The notes under the pieces were generated by a model that saw nothing but the letters and a program-made list of their open reading frames with translations, was not told where the DNA came from and made no database searches. A stretch of 64,000 nucleotides of DNA from Raphanus sativus (lineage: Eukaryota > Streptophyta > Magnoliopsida > Brassicales > Brassicaceae): assembly GCF_000801105.2 (NCBI RefSeq), contig NC_079515.1, positions 26,373,407-26,437,406 on the forward strand. The letters run 5' to 3'. Shown here piece by piece: positions 1-11,865 of this stretch; the first letter of the stretch is position 1, and every line of letters starts with the position of its first letter. The position numbers and the translations under genes are program-made.

Positions 1-1007
1 ACAATCAATTTGGAGATGAAGCGTATGTCGATCTTGTAAATATTTCCATCTCTAAAGTCAAAACCCTAAATTTCAGTTCCCAAATTGATCGTTCTTTTCC
101 CGATGCATGCACATGCAACACTTTTAATTGCATTCACGTGGCATGGTGGTGATCATCTATATGTATTAGGAAGCAATTCGTTGTGTGTGCTCTTTTATAG
201 AAAGTTGTCTGGAGTACATGATCGCTATAACTCGTAACATATTTATGTATGCTATTGCTAATCAACTGTGTTACGAAGTTTTCTGTTAAAAAGAAACTGT
301 TTTGTTGTGAATTTCTAATTACGGTTGGGCTACTCGGTTATATGGATTTCAAATTCATATGTATAAGGTACTGAATATATCTCTATATTTCTTTGAAAAT
401 ATTCAGAATTAGAGGTACTTCTGATTTCTAAAAAACAATTTGGTTAGATCGTTCTCGTGAACTTTTAAAACTGTTGCAGATCAATCGAATGGTTCAAAGG
501 CCTTAAAATACGTTACATAACCAAACTTACTATTCAAAAGAGATTTGAAATATATTCTAACAAACACCATGGATAAATAATGATTTAATCCAAAAGTCGA
601 ACATTATAAGATCTTTTTGGGGCAAAAAAACTTATGAGATCTATTTTGTTAATTCGACCATACTACAATGTAACATAACAAGTCCATTATGTCGGGAAGT
701 TCCGGTCTCCGGCCCAAATTGAAACAAAAATGGGCTTTAATATCATTTATTAGAAAGACATTAAAAGTTTGACTCTTTGGTCCATTACAGAGGGGATATC
801 ACTGACGTAACTACGTAAACACGTGTACTTGTTGATTCCAGTTCTTACATTAGATACGCAACAGCAGACACTCTAAGCCACAAAAGATTCAAGTGGGCCC
901 ACATAAAGAATCTTCCACAACATGATTTTACTGTCTTTAATTCTTAAACACGTCATTAAATTAGAGTAAATAAAGAATCATCTTCATGTCTCCAGCTTAG
1001 CTGATTC
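1..1007. other. Upstream intergenic region, 5' flank of the CTP protease gene
   Basis: AT-rich sequence with no convincing coding region. The last 350 bases before the start codon hold a TGGGC-type motif near 732 and the pyrimidine-rich leader expected upstream of the protease gene. I see no repeat structure or RNA gene here. Confidence 0.5.
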
Positions 1008-1025
1008 ATGTTTGGTCTTCTCAAC

Positions 1026-3405
1026 ATGGAGAAGATTGTAACACCGAGACTTGATCTTCCTCTATTACAGTTCCCGAGATCTCGGAAACCCACTTTGATT
1101 CCGTCTCCGAGCTTGAATCGCTACGTTCGCTATAAGAAACGGCCTTGTTCGAGCCGTCTAGAGCCTGGAACAGAGATCTGTACTGGTACCGAGAGCCACG
1201 GTGTGAAAATGAGCAATACCGTGGGAAGGAAGTTACTTGGTTTAGCCGCCGCAGCCGCATTAGCGGTTTCTTCGTCGTTTTGCTGCGATTCTCCGGCGCT
1301 CGCTGAGTCTCTGACCATCGCTTTCCCCGTTTCACGCGCTCGTGAGGTGATCAAGTTTTTTTGCTTTTTTTTATTACGAAATTACAGCGTACTCTGTTCT
1401 TAACGTCTCTGTTCTTGATGCCTTGTTAAGGTGACTGCAGTACAGAAAACTCTTGTGGAAGCTTGGGGTTTGATTAGAGAAACATTCGTTGATCCAACTT
1501 TCAATCATCAGGGTAATGTTTATGAACTTGTAGGATTGATTTCGTGGATATGAACCTTAGGAAAGTTTATAAATTTACAGACTGGGATTCTAAGTTGCAG
1601 CAAACAATGGTGGAGATGTTTCCTCTAAGATCAGCAGATGCTGCTTATGGAAAGATCAAAGCTATGCTATCTACTCTTGGTGATCCTTTTACTCGAATCA
1701 TTAGCCCAAAGGTATTGACTCATCCTTGAATGTGTTCTTTGAAGTTGGTTTGGTCTTTTAAGACACATCTTGTGAACTTGCAGGAGTACCAAAGTTTCAG
1801 AATTGGTAGTGACGGGAACCTGCAAGGTGTTGGTCTTTTCATAAACTCAGAACCAGGAACAGGTCACCTGGTTAGTAACAAAACACATCTTGAGATCAAA
1901 GTAGCATGAAGTATAGATAGATGTTGTTTCATGGTAGAGCTCAATGTAGGTTGTTATGTCTTGCATAGAAGGTAGTCCCGCAGATCGTGCTGGTATACAT
2001 GAAGGAGAGGAGTTAGTGGAGATTAATGGTAACATTCTTCATTTGTTATGCACACTTTAAAAATTGGCTATGATTAATGTTGTTTCTTTGTGATTGTTCT
2101 AGGCCAGAAACTGGATGGTACAGATAGTGAAGCAGCAGCACAGAAGCTGAGAGGCCGAGTTGGAACATCCGTAACAGTCAAACTTAAGAGTGTATGTTCT
2201 ATTTATCTGCATGTCTCTTTGTTAGAAACTTTGAGGTCAAGTTAGGTAAAGTTTTTCTCCTCTTTTGCAGGTGAATGGCTCACATATCAGAGAGGTATAG
2301 TTACCGGTGTTTATGTTAATTATTTTGTTACGATAGCAACTCAATAATCGTCTCTTATATGCGTGAAGGTCAAGTTACCTCGAGATTACATTAAGCTCTC
2401 TCCGATATCAAGTACTATAATCCCACATACAACACCTGATGGACGTTTAGCAAAGACCGGTTATGTCAAACTCACAGCATTTTCTCAGGTTAGTGTTTTT
2501 GAATAACCTAAAGCAAAAGAAGAAAATGATAATTGATTTGAATTTTTTAATAGACTGCAGCGTCAGATATGGAAAATGCTGTACATGAGATGGAGAATCA
2601 GAATGTTCAGTCATACATTCTTGATCTAAGGAACAATCCGGTAAGTTTCAGGTTTTTGGTTTTTGCAGTGAGTTTACATTTTTCCTGACACTTAGCTTTC
2701 TACATTTTCATTTCAGGGAGGTTTGGTTAAAGCAGGACTTGATGTTGCACAGTTATGGCTTGACGGAGATGAGACTCTTGTCTACACAATCGACCGTGAA
2801 GGAGTCACATCACCAATAAATATGATTGACGGACACGCCGTGACACATGATCCACTTGTCGTGCTTGTAAGTTCAAAAACAGAGTTCGGTTTGTATGTCT
2901 ACTCCTAGTTAACATGACCGGTCCATAAGTGTCTAGATCAAATGGTGAACAGGTGAATGAAGGAAGTGCAAGTGCAAGTGAGATTTTGGCAGGTGCGTTA
3001 CACGACAACGGTCGAGCTGTACTTGTTGGTCGGCGCACATATGGGAAAGGGAAGATCCAGGTATATATATTATATACATTAGTTAGGTCTATACACATAC
3101 ATAATTTGATCTTATGATGTGATTTTTTTTGTATGTTTTCGGGATCTTCCAAGAGCGTAACGGAGCTAGACGACGGGTCGGCTTTGTTTGTGACAGTAGC
3201 TAAGTACTTGTCGCCTTCTCTACACGAAATTGATCAAGTAGGGATCACACCTGATGTACAGTGTACCACAGATAAGATTGATTCTTTGACTGGTGAGATA
3301 CTTATGAAGATGAACAGTTCGATTCCATTGCTTGAAGCAGATTCATGTGTTATGGTCGCTGAGCACGAACTTGAGACTAGACAATCCAATGGAGCAGCTT
3401 CTTGA
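1026..3405 (+). CDS. CTPA3: Carboxyl-terminal processing protease (peptidase S41), thylakoid-lumen type
   Basis: Twelve coding exons: 1026-1346, 1431-1512, 1581-1711, 1784-1870, 1950-2028, 2103-2191, 2271-2294, 2369-2488, 2554-2640, 2717-2866, 2953-3060, 3154-3405. They join in frame to 509 residues, near the size of Arabidopsis At3g57680. An in-frame ATG at 1008 would add six residues; I prefer 1026 because the MEKI start gives an ordinary transit peptide. About residues 70-98 form an alanine-rich hydrophobic lumen-targeting segment ending in an ALA-type cleavage site, so the protein probably enters the thylakoid lumen. A PDZ domain follows (GVGLFI...SPADRAG...EING). The catalytic part has GSASASEI (Ser nucleophile) and TYGKGK (general-base Lys), 25 residues apart as in D1 C-terminal protease. 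CTPs trim carboxyl ends of lumenal proteins such as D1; the substrate of this paralogue is not evident. Exon 7 is only 24 nt. AGP23 follows on the same strand. Confidence 0.93.
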
Positions 3406-3921
3406 TGGGGCTTGTCGTAAATTATTAGGCCAAGATTACGGTGTAGCTTGTATATATTGATAAGTCCATGCTTAAATTGATTATGGCGTAGCTTGTATGT
3501 ATATTGATTGTGCTACGTACTGAACTAGATTACATAATATATCTTTTGTAATATTACATTGTACTGGTAATGTAATATATAGTTTATAGTTCTAAGTTCT
3601 AACTTCTAAGTTTTGCGACTTCCTTTACCAAATTGCAACTCCTGTTTGATTTAACAAGAAATTATCAACGGGGATGTGCTAAAACTATTCTGAGCCATAT
3701 ATCGAAACTCTTCTCACCGTAATTGTAGTCATAATCATCGGTAATTAGTTAATTTTGGCTATCCTAAAAATATATTCATGATTTTTACTGAATATGACAC
3801 AGTTCCACACGTATAAATCCCCCATCAACACCATGCATGTTCCTCAGACCTGCAAGAACTTCCAAAACACACAAAGAAAAACTAAATAAAAAGAAGCGAA
3901 AAAGTCTTTCAGGTCTCAACA
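3406..3921. other. CTP 3' flank and AGP23 promoter/leader
   Basis: The first ~200 bases are the AT-rich 3' flank of the protease gene, with several TATATA and AATATA tracts suited to polyadenylation. A TATA-like GTATAAATCC lies at about 3810, roughly 110 bases before the AGP23 start codon. A short upstream ATG at 3837 opens an overlapping frame in the leader; I do not regard it as a gene. Confidence 0.45.
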
Positions 3922-4107
3922 ATGGAGATGAAGAAGATCGCTTACGGTGTGCTTTTCGCTGCTGCTTCCATGACCGCGGTCATGGCTGTGGAGGAAGCCG
4001 GAGCTCCGGCACCAGGACCCTCATCTGCCGCCTCGTCTGCATTGCCGGCTCTTGGCTCTCTTGTTGGAGCTTCCCTTGTATCCCTTTTCAGCTACTACTT
4101 GCACTAA
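3922..4107 (+). CDS. AGP23: Arabinogalactan peptide (AGP23-like)
   Basis: Intronless 61-residue precursor. Residues 1-22 are a signal peptide (two Lys, then a hydrophobic core ending VMA). A short mature peptide carries the Ala-Pro-Ala-Pro-Gly-Pro module whose prolines are hydroxylated and O-glycosylated with arabinogalactan. The hydrophobic C-terminus (about residues 40-61, ending SYYLH) resembles a GPI-attachment signal. Sequence and length match Arabidopsis AGP23 (At3g57690) closely, and the gene lies beside the CTP protease as in Arabidopsis. AG peptides sit at the plasma membrane and cell wall; AGP23 is pollen-associated in Arabidopsis. Start chosen: the first ATG of MEMKK, which gives the intact signal peptide. 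Confidence 0.93.
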   Translation: MEMKKIAYGVLFAAASMTAVMAVEEAGAPAPGPSSAASSALPALGSLVGASLVSLFSYYLH

Positions 4108-4504
4108 GTTAATACCTTCCTACTATTAATGTGGTCTTTATTCATTTGCTACCTATTTCCATTTCATTTGTAATTAATAAAACTGAGAAAGTAAATCAAG
4201 AATAATCTTTCTCTTCTTCATTTTTTTTGATATGTGGATGGTATCACGAGTTTTGAATATTGTTTCCCCTCCTGATAGGATTAAAATTGGCCACATGATA
4301 GAATCTAGCTAATAGCTAGATAGAATATAAAACTCCAGAATGGATATGAACTCCGTAAGACGATATATAAATATAATGTAACCAAGCAAACAATCTATCA
4401 TTTGAAAACGGAGGGAACTAATAGATGATAAAATAAATATAAGAAAAAAAACACCAAGACAAAGTTAGTGACTATCATTACATTCAACAGGAGCCAGCCT
4501 TCAA
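4108..4504. other. Convergent intergenic region (AGP23 / F-box)
   Basis: The AGP23 3' UTR lies here, with AATAAA at about 4175. It is followed by AT-rich sequence up to the stop codon of the convergent F-box gene. No other feature seen. Confidence 0.5.
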
Positions 4505-5738
4505 CTAAATAGTCATCAAGCTTGGAATAAAAGAAATAGCTTGATCCAGATACTTAGGTATGCAGACCGTAGGAATAATCAAATCTGTTTCAGTATCTTC
4601 TACCAATAATAGAACTTCATTGTCAAGCGATTGCCAAAGAATAAGCATTTGTGTTTTGTCGAAAATTGCGACCAATGATAGTGGAACACCAGAGTATTCA
4701 CCAAAAGCCGTAAAGCTTAAATCTAGACTGTGAGTCTTCTCCCATACCTTGTCTGATTTCAGTGACCATATATCCTGAATGCCGTTGATTTTCATTGCTG
4801 ATACGCAAAGACGATTATTCAGACTGCAAATGATAATCCGATGTGGCCATACATAGTCAATCGGAATTTCCGTTCTTTGAAAAACCTCTGCGTGGAGATC
4901 GAAACATATCATCTTTGTTTCTTTATCATTAAGCTGAGGAGTCAACCAATAAAGTGATCCATCTGAATATACTGGATGAGATTTGAAATCATGATCACAT
5001 ATCAGGTGTCGAGACCCAATCACATATCTCCAAGTATTAGTTGCAAAATCAAAAACCTCGCATGTAGTTTGACCATGTGGGTTCTCAAAAGAGTTATATA
5101 ACCATACCATCTTGTGGTTGCTTGTAAGAGTGTCTTTGCCAAACCCTAGGAAAGGTCGTTTGGAGTTACCTACGAGAAAAAAAAAGAAGATTAAACCAAT
5201 CAATAACAGTAAAATAAAAATTTAAACACAAACACTGTGAGCAAAGTAAATATAAAAGAAAGGAGACTTTACAATTTAGATTTTCTCTAACGCAGTTAAT
5301 TTTTTGAATCTTAGCTCGAGGAAGAAATCGGCACCACCTAGTAGATGGATTGAAGACATACAACACTCTTTTAAAATCGTAGATGCAAACAAGACCATCA
5401 CAGCTTCCAGTAACTACAAGACTTCTATTATTGGGTTTGGCGATATACTTGACATCTGTCAATGAACCAGAATGTGATCCCAAAGTACGTAAACAAGGGT
5501 AAGGTTTTGATTCATGGACAAGTTCACCTCCTAGAAGGATATCCGGATTAGGTGACTTCACTCTGGCTAGATGTGTGGATACAAAGTATCGAGATTTTAT
5601 AGTTGAGTTCCATTGCTTAGAAACACAACTGAATCGTACAATCGATTTTATCTCAAGTCTCTGTAAGATATCTTCTACAAGAACATGTGGTAACCGTTCC
5701 CTCACCTCTATTGCCTCTCTCTTTCTCTTTTCTTTCAT
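4505..5738 (-). CDS. F-box protein with F-box-associated (type 3-like) domain
   Basis: Two exons on the minus strand: 5738-5273 and 5169-4505. The 103-base GT-AG intron has donor GTAAAG and an acceptor ending in TAG. They join to 376 residues, typical for the family. An N-terminal F-box (about residues 15-55: LPHVLVEDILQRL...FSCVSKQW) would bind SKP1/ASK in an SCF ubiquitin ligase. It is followed by a C-terminal associated domain with the usual SCDGL (about 112-116), FNPSTRW, SDGSLYWL and FDLHAE landmarks, presumed to bind the substrate. This is the largest and fastest-turning-over gene family in Brassicaceae. It has no counterpart I recall between AGP23 and bHLH60 in Arabidopsis, so it is probably a lineage-specific copy. 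The reading frame is intact. The ubiquitination target cannot be told from the sequence. Confidence 0.9.
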
Positions 5739-6233
5739 TTATTAGACTTTAGGGCTTTCTTCTTTTTAGCTTGTATTTATAATTAAAACTAGTGATTTAG
5801 CGCCGGATTAGTATGTTATACTTTTACATAAATTTATAAATTATTATATGGTCTTAACAAATAAAATTTGTTAAATATGAAAATAAAAATATATTAAAAA
5901 TGATATTTTCTGATTTTTTATAGTGTTTAGTGACCGTAGTACATTACTTTATTTGAAGTTGTTTAGTTCAAAGTGTAATAGCATAAGTGGTTGTTACTAA
6001 TCGATTTAATAAAAATAGAATAAAAAACCAATAGTCATAACAAAATTAATTTAGTTGGAATTTAAACATAAAACAAAGTTGATGTTTTATATAGAGAACA
6101 TACTTATATTATTGATTATTAAAATAACTATATATGAACTATAAAACTTTTACTAATATATTTAGTTAAAAATAATAGAAAGATGGAATACGTTTCAAAT
6201 TTTATAAATTTTATAAAAAAATAAGGATGAAGT
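5739..6233. other. AT-rich intergenic DNA upstream of the F-box gene
   Basis: Very AT-rich sequence with many short TATA and AAAT runs and no supported gene. It ends at the assembly gap. Confidence 0.5.
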
Positions 6234-6333
6234 NNNNNNNNNNNNNNNNNNNNNNNNNNNNNNNNNNNNNNNNNNNNNNNNNNNNNNNNNNNNNNNNNNN
6301 NNNNNNNNNNNNNNNNNNNNNNNNNNNNNNNNN
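6234..6333. other. Assembly gap (100 N)
   Basis: One hundred undetermined bases. The sequence to the right is suddenly GC-rich and repeat-like, which suggests the gap lies inside or at the edge of a repeat. Confidence 0.99.
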
Positions 6334-7345
6334 GAGCACGGTGGCGAGGGCGACGGTTTGTTCGGAAATAGTGGAAGCGGGGGCGCTAGGGTTTAGAGGA
6401 ATCGGCGGCGCTAGGGTTAGAAGAAGCTGCGGCGACAACGGTGAGAATGAAGTGAGATAGATAGCCGACGTTGAGAACGATGGTTGTTCGGAAATAGTGG
6501 GAATTCGAATCGCCTTTGATATCGCCGGTGAGAGAGAACTGTTAGGGTTTCTGTTCGCGGAAAATGAAAAAAAAAAAAAAAAATCACCTTATATATTGGG
6601 TAAATAATCCGGTTAGCTTTAAAAGTACATTGGTAAACTTTAAGGTTTGGTCCGGTTTAGACGACTTATTCTGGCTGATAATGTACATCAGACGACCTAA
6701 TATTTAGTCGTCTGGGAACAGAAGACTAAATATTAAGTCGTCCAATACCCTAAAATGAACCCCTAAACTAAAATGACTAAATTAACTTACTAACCACGTT
6801 ATAAAATCAAATTATACTTCAATAGTGTTTACTATACACAGAAATGAACACGCCTAGGTAATTTTAAAAATTTTCAAAAACGGTTTTAATGCTTTCCAAA
6901 ATCTAACCCTAAGAACACATACAATACTACAACATATGTTGATGAAACATAAACTAAAGAATATCATGACTCACTACTTTCACTCATCTGGGCTGAAAAC
7001 AATTGAAATTTGTTATATATTAATTTATATCTCTTAAGACATATGTTAATTACATAATTCCAATTTTTCACTTATCAAAATATTTTTTACAAAATTTTTA
7101 AATTATGTTTAAGAATAACTGTCCAGACGACTTAATTTAAAGTCGTCTGGACGACTTATTTTCAAGTCGTCTGTTTACAGACGACTTGCGAGGGGTAGAA
7201 ACGTAAAAAAAAATCCGTTTTTTTGTTTGTTCACAAGGAGATAGTTGTAATTTCAATAGCCTTTTAGGTTACTTTTGCCTTTGACCCAAGTTGGGGTACT
7301 CTTTTGGGTTTGACTCCAAGTTTTGAGTCACAATTGGTAATTCTC
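6334..7345. repeat. Non-autonomous repeat with AGTCGTCT palindromes
   Basis: Right of the gap, about 200 bases are GC-rich with two near-copies of GTTCGGAAATAGTGG (6359 and 6484). A poly-A run (6568-6583) and an AT-rich body follow. The motif AGACGACTT or its complement recurs at about 6659, 6691, 6708, 6735, 7130, 7142, 7148, 7165 and 7179, forming short hairpins. No open frame of note is present. The layout suggests a dispersed non-autonomous element; its superfamily cannot be assigned because the left end lies in or beyond the gap. Confidence 0.55.
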
Positions 7346-7539
7346 CCTACATACTATGTTGTAAACTTTATTTTTGGTCAGATTCGCAATAATAAAAAGA
7401 CGTGAGGCAAGACGGACGCATCTAACAGAGTGTTGTTAGATGCTATTGCAAACTTAGTTGTAAAATTTGTAATATTAAAAGCTTGTGGGTGAAACTAAAA
7501 CACCATTGGAGCTAAGCCAACCAATTATCTCGTTTGCAA

Positions 7540-7556
7540 TTTTTTTAATATTGGAC
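7540..7556 (-). terminator. U2 snRNA 3'-end formation box
   Basis: Immediately beyond the U2 3' end, the minus strand reads CAATTTTATAGTCCAATA. This fits the plant snRNA 3' box consensus CA(N)3-10AGTNNAA, which directs 3' processing of Pol II snRNA transcripts. Confidence 0.75.
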
Positions 7557-7565
7557 TATAAAATT

Positions 7566-7761
7566 GGTGGGTTGAGCCGGCCCATACTGTAGTGTAAGGC
7601 ATGAGCAACTCATGAAGGCCCAGATAGCAAGCTATCTTGATGGACTTTCTCCCTTAAAAAATACAATTAATATCGATCGGGCCGATGGCCCACATATCAG
7701 ATATTAAACTGATAAGAACAGATACTACACTTGATCTTAGCCAAAAGGCCGAGAAAGGTAT
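7566..7761 (-). ncRNA. U2: U2 spliceosomal snRNA
   Basis: The minus strand begins ATACCTTTCTCGGCCTTTTG, the invariant plant U2 5' end. It continues through the branch-point-recognition segment GTGTAGTATCTG, the stem-loop II region GTTTAATATCTGATATG, an Sm-like site (ATTTTTT around 7656-7662) and the 3' loops ending GGCTCAACCCACC. The length of 196 nt is right for plant U2. Transcription runs opposite to +. The promoter (USE and TATA) and 3' box are intact, so the gene is probably functional. From Arabidopsis gene order, the likely orthologue is U2.3 (At3g57765). U2 base-pairs with the intron branch point in the spliceosome. Confidence 0.95.
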
Positions 7762-7787
7762 GATTTGATAGGGAAGCTTGGCTTCCT

Positions 7788-7839
7788 TTATATACTGTCT
7801 AGCTTATAACCACTGACTTGCATCTCACCGATGTGGGAC
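7788..7839 (-). promoter_or_regulatory. snRNA promoter: upstream sequence element and TATA box
   Basis: On the minus strand, GTCCCACATCG (7839-7829) is a perfect plant snRNA USE, and TATATAAAG lies at about 7796-7787. The gap between them is about 33 bp, the spacing that specifies RNA polymerase II in plants (about 10 bp shorter for Pol III). The TATA box lies about 27-35 bp upstream of the U2 start. Confidence 0.88.
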
Positions 7840-8579
7840 ACTCAAAATATCCTTTTCCCTATACGATAAATAAAACGACTACGTTTTCTCTACTAATTAT
7901 TTTTTTTCTTAGTCGGTTCTTTGCCATTAGTCATATATATGGAAACGCTGACGTTTCGTTTACTAATTAATACACGATTACTCATGAGAAACAGACTTGA
8001 ATGATCTTCCCTCTCATCCATGAACTTTTTCTCTAGCGTTGAGAGATCTGACAAAAGGAAGATCAAAAAGAAGATATCAAGAATTCTTCAAATCCTTCAG
8101 ATACATGTACCTTCAACAAGACATTGTTTGTTTCACTGCTAGCAATAGATTCACTAAAAAAAGACGCAACATTTTGGCTTCTAATCACTTAAACATAGAC
8201 GACACTTCCCTAAGAAGCTCATATCTTACATTTTGTAACCACCGCACCTATTTGCTCATCTTACAGCTTCACCTTCACCTTCCCATTGTGTCTCCACATT
8301 CGTGATACCAAACCTTATTGATAAGAAATGTGAGAGAGGAGAATCCAGTTCCTCAAGCACATACATATTTTAACTATCTACATTGTGAAAATCTGGTAAA
8401 AAAATAAGAAATAAATCATACACCAGTATTGTCTCTCTTAATCAAATAACTGACAGCTTCTTTAACAGATAAGCTAACTCTTATATATATATATTCTATA
8501 ATTTTTATATATATGTGGAGAGTGAGAAACACAGCTTATATATACACATTCATAACCTACTGCATGCTTTCCCACAAAC
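7840..8579. other. Intergenic region between U2 and bHLH gene
   Basis: AT-rich sequence with a short open frame (8039-8305) lacking any recognisable motif, judged spurious. The last 100 bases form the 3' flank of the bHLH gene and contain TATATATA runs. Confidence 0.45.
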
Positions 8580-11500
8580 TCACATCTCCATTTTGACCTG
8601 GTTTGGGTGCAAACTAGCAGAACCCACCATCATATTTTCAGAAACAGCCATCAAAGTGGTGTGTTCATTGCCATGCCCTTGATCCTCTTCTCTTCCCCAA
8701 GCCGTCGGCTGGTTTAAGCCATCATAAGGCCATTGTTGTTGTGGTGGTGGTTGTTGCAGTTGCAGTTGCCGGTGATGAAAGGATTGTTCAGCCTCAGTGA
8801 CTTGATGAGGCCAGGCTAGCTGCATTGCTGTTCCGTTGAAGCTCCCATCCATTAAAGAACCGCTCTGTGAAAGGACGCCAAACCAAGAAAAGATATCAGC
8901 TGAGGGATCATTCATTCATAGAGATCTTGATCTATAGTCAAAGAAGTCAGCTATTGTTATTACTTATTATTATCCTAAAAAAGAACAAGGCTTGATGAGA
9001 GGGACCCTGGCTATTTATTGGGTATGTACAAGCTGTAAGAAGAAAGAGAGAGAGCATTTATTAACCTTGGTCCAAAAGATTTTTGATGAATAAGATTAAA
9101 GTCTTCTACTGTAGATAGAATCCACAGGTGTTTGATTATGAGATTAGATAGGTGAAAAAGAAACAAGATAGTTGGAAGAGACCCATAGATTATTATTGAG
9201 GAATAAAATAATTTTTTTTTGCTTTTCAAATCATCAAAGCTCATCAATGTACAAACACATCCGACATAACTCACAGTAAGACACAGAGCAATGGTGGTCC
9301 GAGTTTTGACCCACTGAAGCTGTTTGTGTGTACAGTAATATTTTGCAAGGTGTGTGTGTTTGTGTATTTATTTTCTTTGAGTTCCATTCATAAGACTAGA
9401 CGTTTATCTTCCTACGCCTTGCTCTAAAATGGTCTAAATTAATGTTTGTGTCAATTAATGTCCAAATCTTTCTTCTTTTTATGATATAAACTAGAAAAGC
9501 TACTCAGAGAGGTATGGTTTCTTTCCTATGGTTTTACTCAAATGAGAAACACATGCAGTGAGTAAACAAAGGATCAAGTATTGTGTGAGAGATTAGAAGA
9601 TACTTACTTCTGAAGCCAATATGGTGTCGAGATTGAAGTCGATTCTGGGGTTTACTGCAGCAAGTCTCATTGATAGCATCTGTGGAACAAAAAGAATAAG
9701 TTAAACGTTAATGAGAATGTGGCACACAATTCTATTCATTTCGAAACTGTTCAGAGTCGACCTTTAAGGCTATTGTACAATATATATAGGAACAGAACTG
9801 GACCACGGAAAGTCTCACCTCCACTTGACGTTGTAAAGACTGAACATGGTTTATGATTTCATCCAGCACCAACGCAGTACCTTGAATCTGCGAGTCATAG
9901 ACGTTAATGTAAGCTTAGGATTCGTATTAGGTACACATTTGCTTTTCGTTTTACACACAAACATGAGTTCCTTTCCTAAGCAGCTACTATATGTCTTAAG
10001 GTTATTCAATGTTTCAAAAGAGAATACACCAAGATTCCAAAATACACAAGAGAAATAAATCTAAAGCTAAACATAAATGATATCTCCAATCAATCACAAT
10101 CAAACTTTACCACTTTCAAAACTAATCAGTACTCTAGTGGTTTCATGAAACAGTCAATCAATCAAGTCCTCCTCACAGCTCAACCAAAAAAAAAAGAATT
10201 ACAAAAAGGCTGATGTTAGCATAACATCATCTCCACCAATAATTGCTGCTAACTCCTATTGATTTTTAATTACTTGTCTGGGAGGAGGAAGAGTGTCACA
10301 TCCATGTTTCCAAACTAATTAGGTAAGTGGGACTCGAAACAATATCAACTTTTAAATAAAGGATCCTTTGCTTTTAATCGTCCTTCTAATAAGGAGTCAT
10401 TGTCATTTTTTTCCTTGATAGATAGATACCCAACGTGTTAGAGACGATACTACCCTCTTCCCCCCGCCCACCTTCCCATAGAAAAGCTTGCAACTTTCTC
10501 TTCCCACTTATCAATGGACCCCAAAACACACACACTTTGATCTTGATCTTGATTTTACCCACCAATACATGTCCCCTAAACCCAAAACCTTAATGCCATA
10601 TTACAGCTAGCATCTCCACTTCCTAAGGTCATTCTCTTCAATTATAGACTAATCAATCAAGCTCAATGAACACAACTTTGAGAAGAGGAAAAAAGAATTC
10701 GAGAAAAAGCCATCTCCAATCACGTCTGTGTGACTAGTTTTAACCTTAAAGCTTAAGAGTGTACCCTTTGAGATCTTTAAAGCCACTTTGGCACACCAGA
10801 AACCACTTTTTTCATTAAAAAAAAAAAGCAATTATGCAAATCCACTTTTTGAGTTACTTAATTAACCAAAAAGAAACTAAATCATCAAAAACTATACAAT
10901 ATTCTTACTTTTCAGGGTGAATTTATTAAGGAAATAATAAGTGAGTTAAGCACAAATGAAGAGCTAATGATTAATTAGGATATTCATTATCTTGAGAGAC
11001 AAACCTTATCACAGCCTGGGACCAGTTCCTGTAGCAGCTTCATTCGTGCATTTATCTTCTCTCTTCTTGCCTATAATCCAAACATTAGTAATTAATTAGC
11101 GATTAATTAATCAATTGACTGATTAAGACCAAAAGTGTGTGAGGATGCAAAGTTACTCGTTCCGCTAAGCTATGGCTATCTGTTGCTTGACCACGGCGAG
11201 CTCTAACGTGAACATAAGGCAGCTTCTCGTTCTCTTCAGAGCTTTTGCTCTTCTTCTTCGCTGAGCCTTTCACCTAGACACGTTAGGGAACACGTGTCAG
11301 ACAATCACTGGCTTGAATTGAATTGAATCGAATGTTAACAAAAAAAAAACATCAACGTGTGTGGTGTCTCACTCACCTTCTTGTCGACTTCTTTCCTCTT
11401 GCCACATCGATCGTTCTCCAAACGCCGAGATGACGAATCTGTCTCACCAGGCTCCGTCTTGACTCTATCCAGATTAGAATTAGAGTTAGAAGGCACCGAG

Positions 11501-11865
11501 CTCGTCGTGGTGGTCTCGCCGGAGACGTTTCCGTTTTGCAGCTGCTCGTTGGCCATCACCGAGAAGCGAGCTGCTCTCTCGAGGAGGAGTGAGTTAGAAG
11601 GAAAAGTCAATGCTCCGTAAGAGTGAAGAAGCGGCGGCGGCGGCGGTGGAGAGACGTCTAAGCCGATTCCGGCGACGGCCGTCTGAGAAGGAGACGGAGA
11701 CGGATCGGTGAAATGGAGAAGCTCCACGGCTTGTGTAGGCGGAAGCTCGAGCAACGCCGTGAAACCACCGTCGCCGCCGCCGAGATGAAGTGATTCGAGC
11801 CCCGGTGGTTCCCGGCACGGCTCGACGGCGGCGGATCTAGCTCCGAAGGCGCCGGTCAGATCCAT
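8580..11865 (-). CDS. BHLH60: bHLH transcription factor (bHLH60-like)
   Basis: Six coding exons on the minus strand: 11865-11377, 11273-11157, 11070-11005, 9887-9819, 9679-9608, 8864-8580. They give 365 residues in frame. The N-terminal 160 residues are Pro/Ser/Gly-rich. A basic stretch and the motif [20 protein letters not shown] lead into the bHLH domain (about residues 185-245), which carries His-Glu-Arg at the DNA-contact positions, so E-box/G-box binding is expected. The helix-loop-helix is spread over exons 2-4 ([37 protein letters not shown]). The C-terminal exon is Gln-rich. The MDLTG start and overall sequence match Arabidopsis At3g57800 (bHLH60, CIB/BEE-related subgroup). The 1.1-kb intron 3 interrupts the bHLH domain. 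Upstream of the start lies a GA-rich leader (GAGAGA run at 11898-11913). Confidence 0.92.

Noticed and set aside
8039..8305. 88-residue ORF between U2 and bHLH
   Set aside because: No motif, no splice context, no family resemblance.
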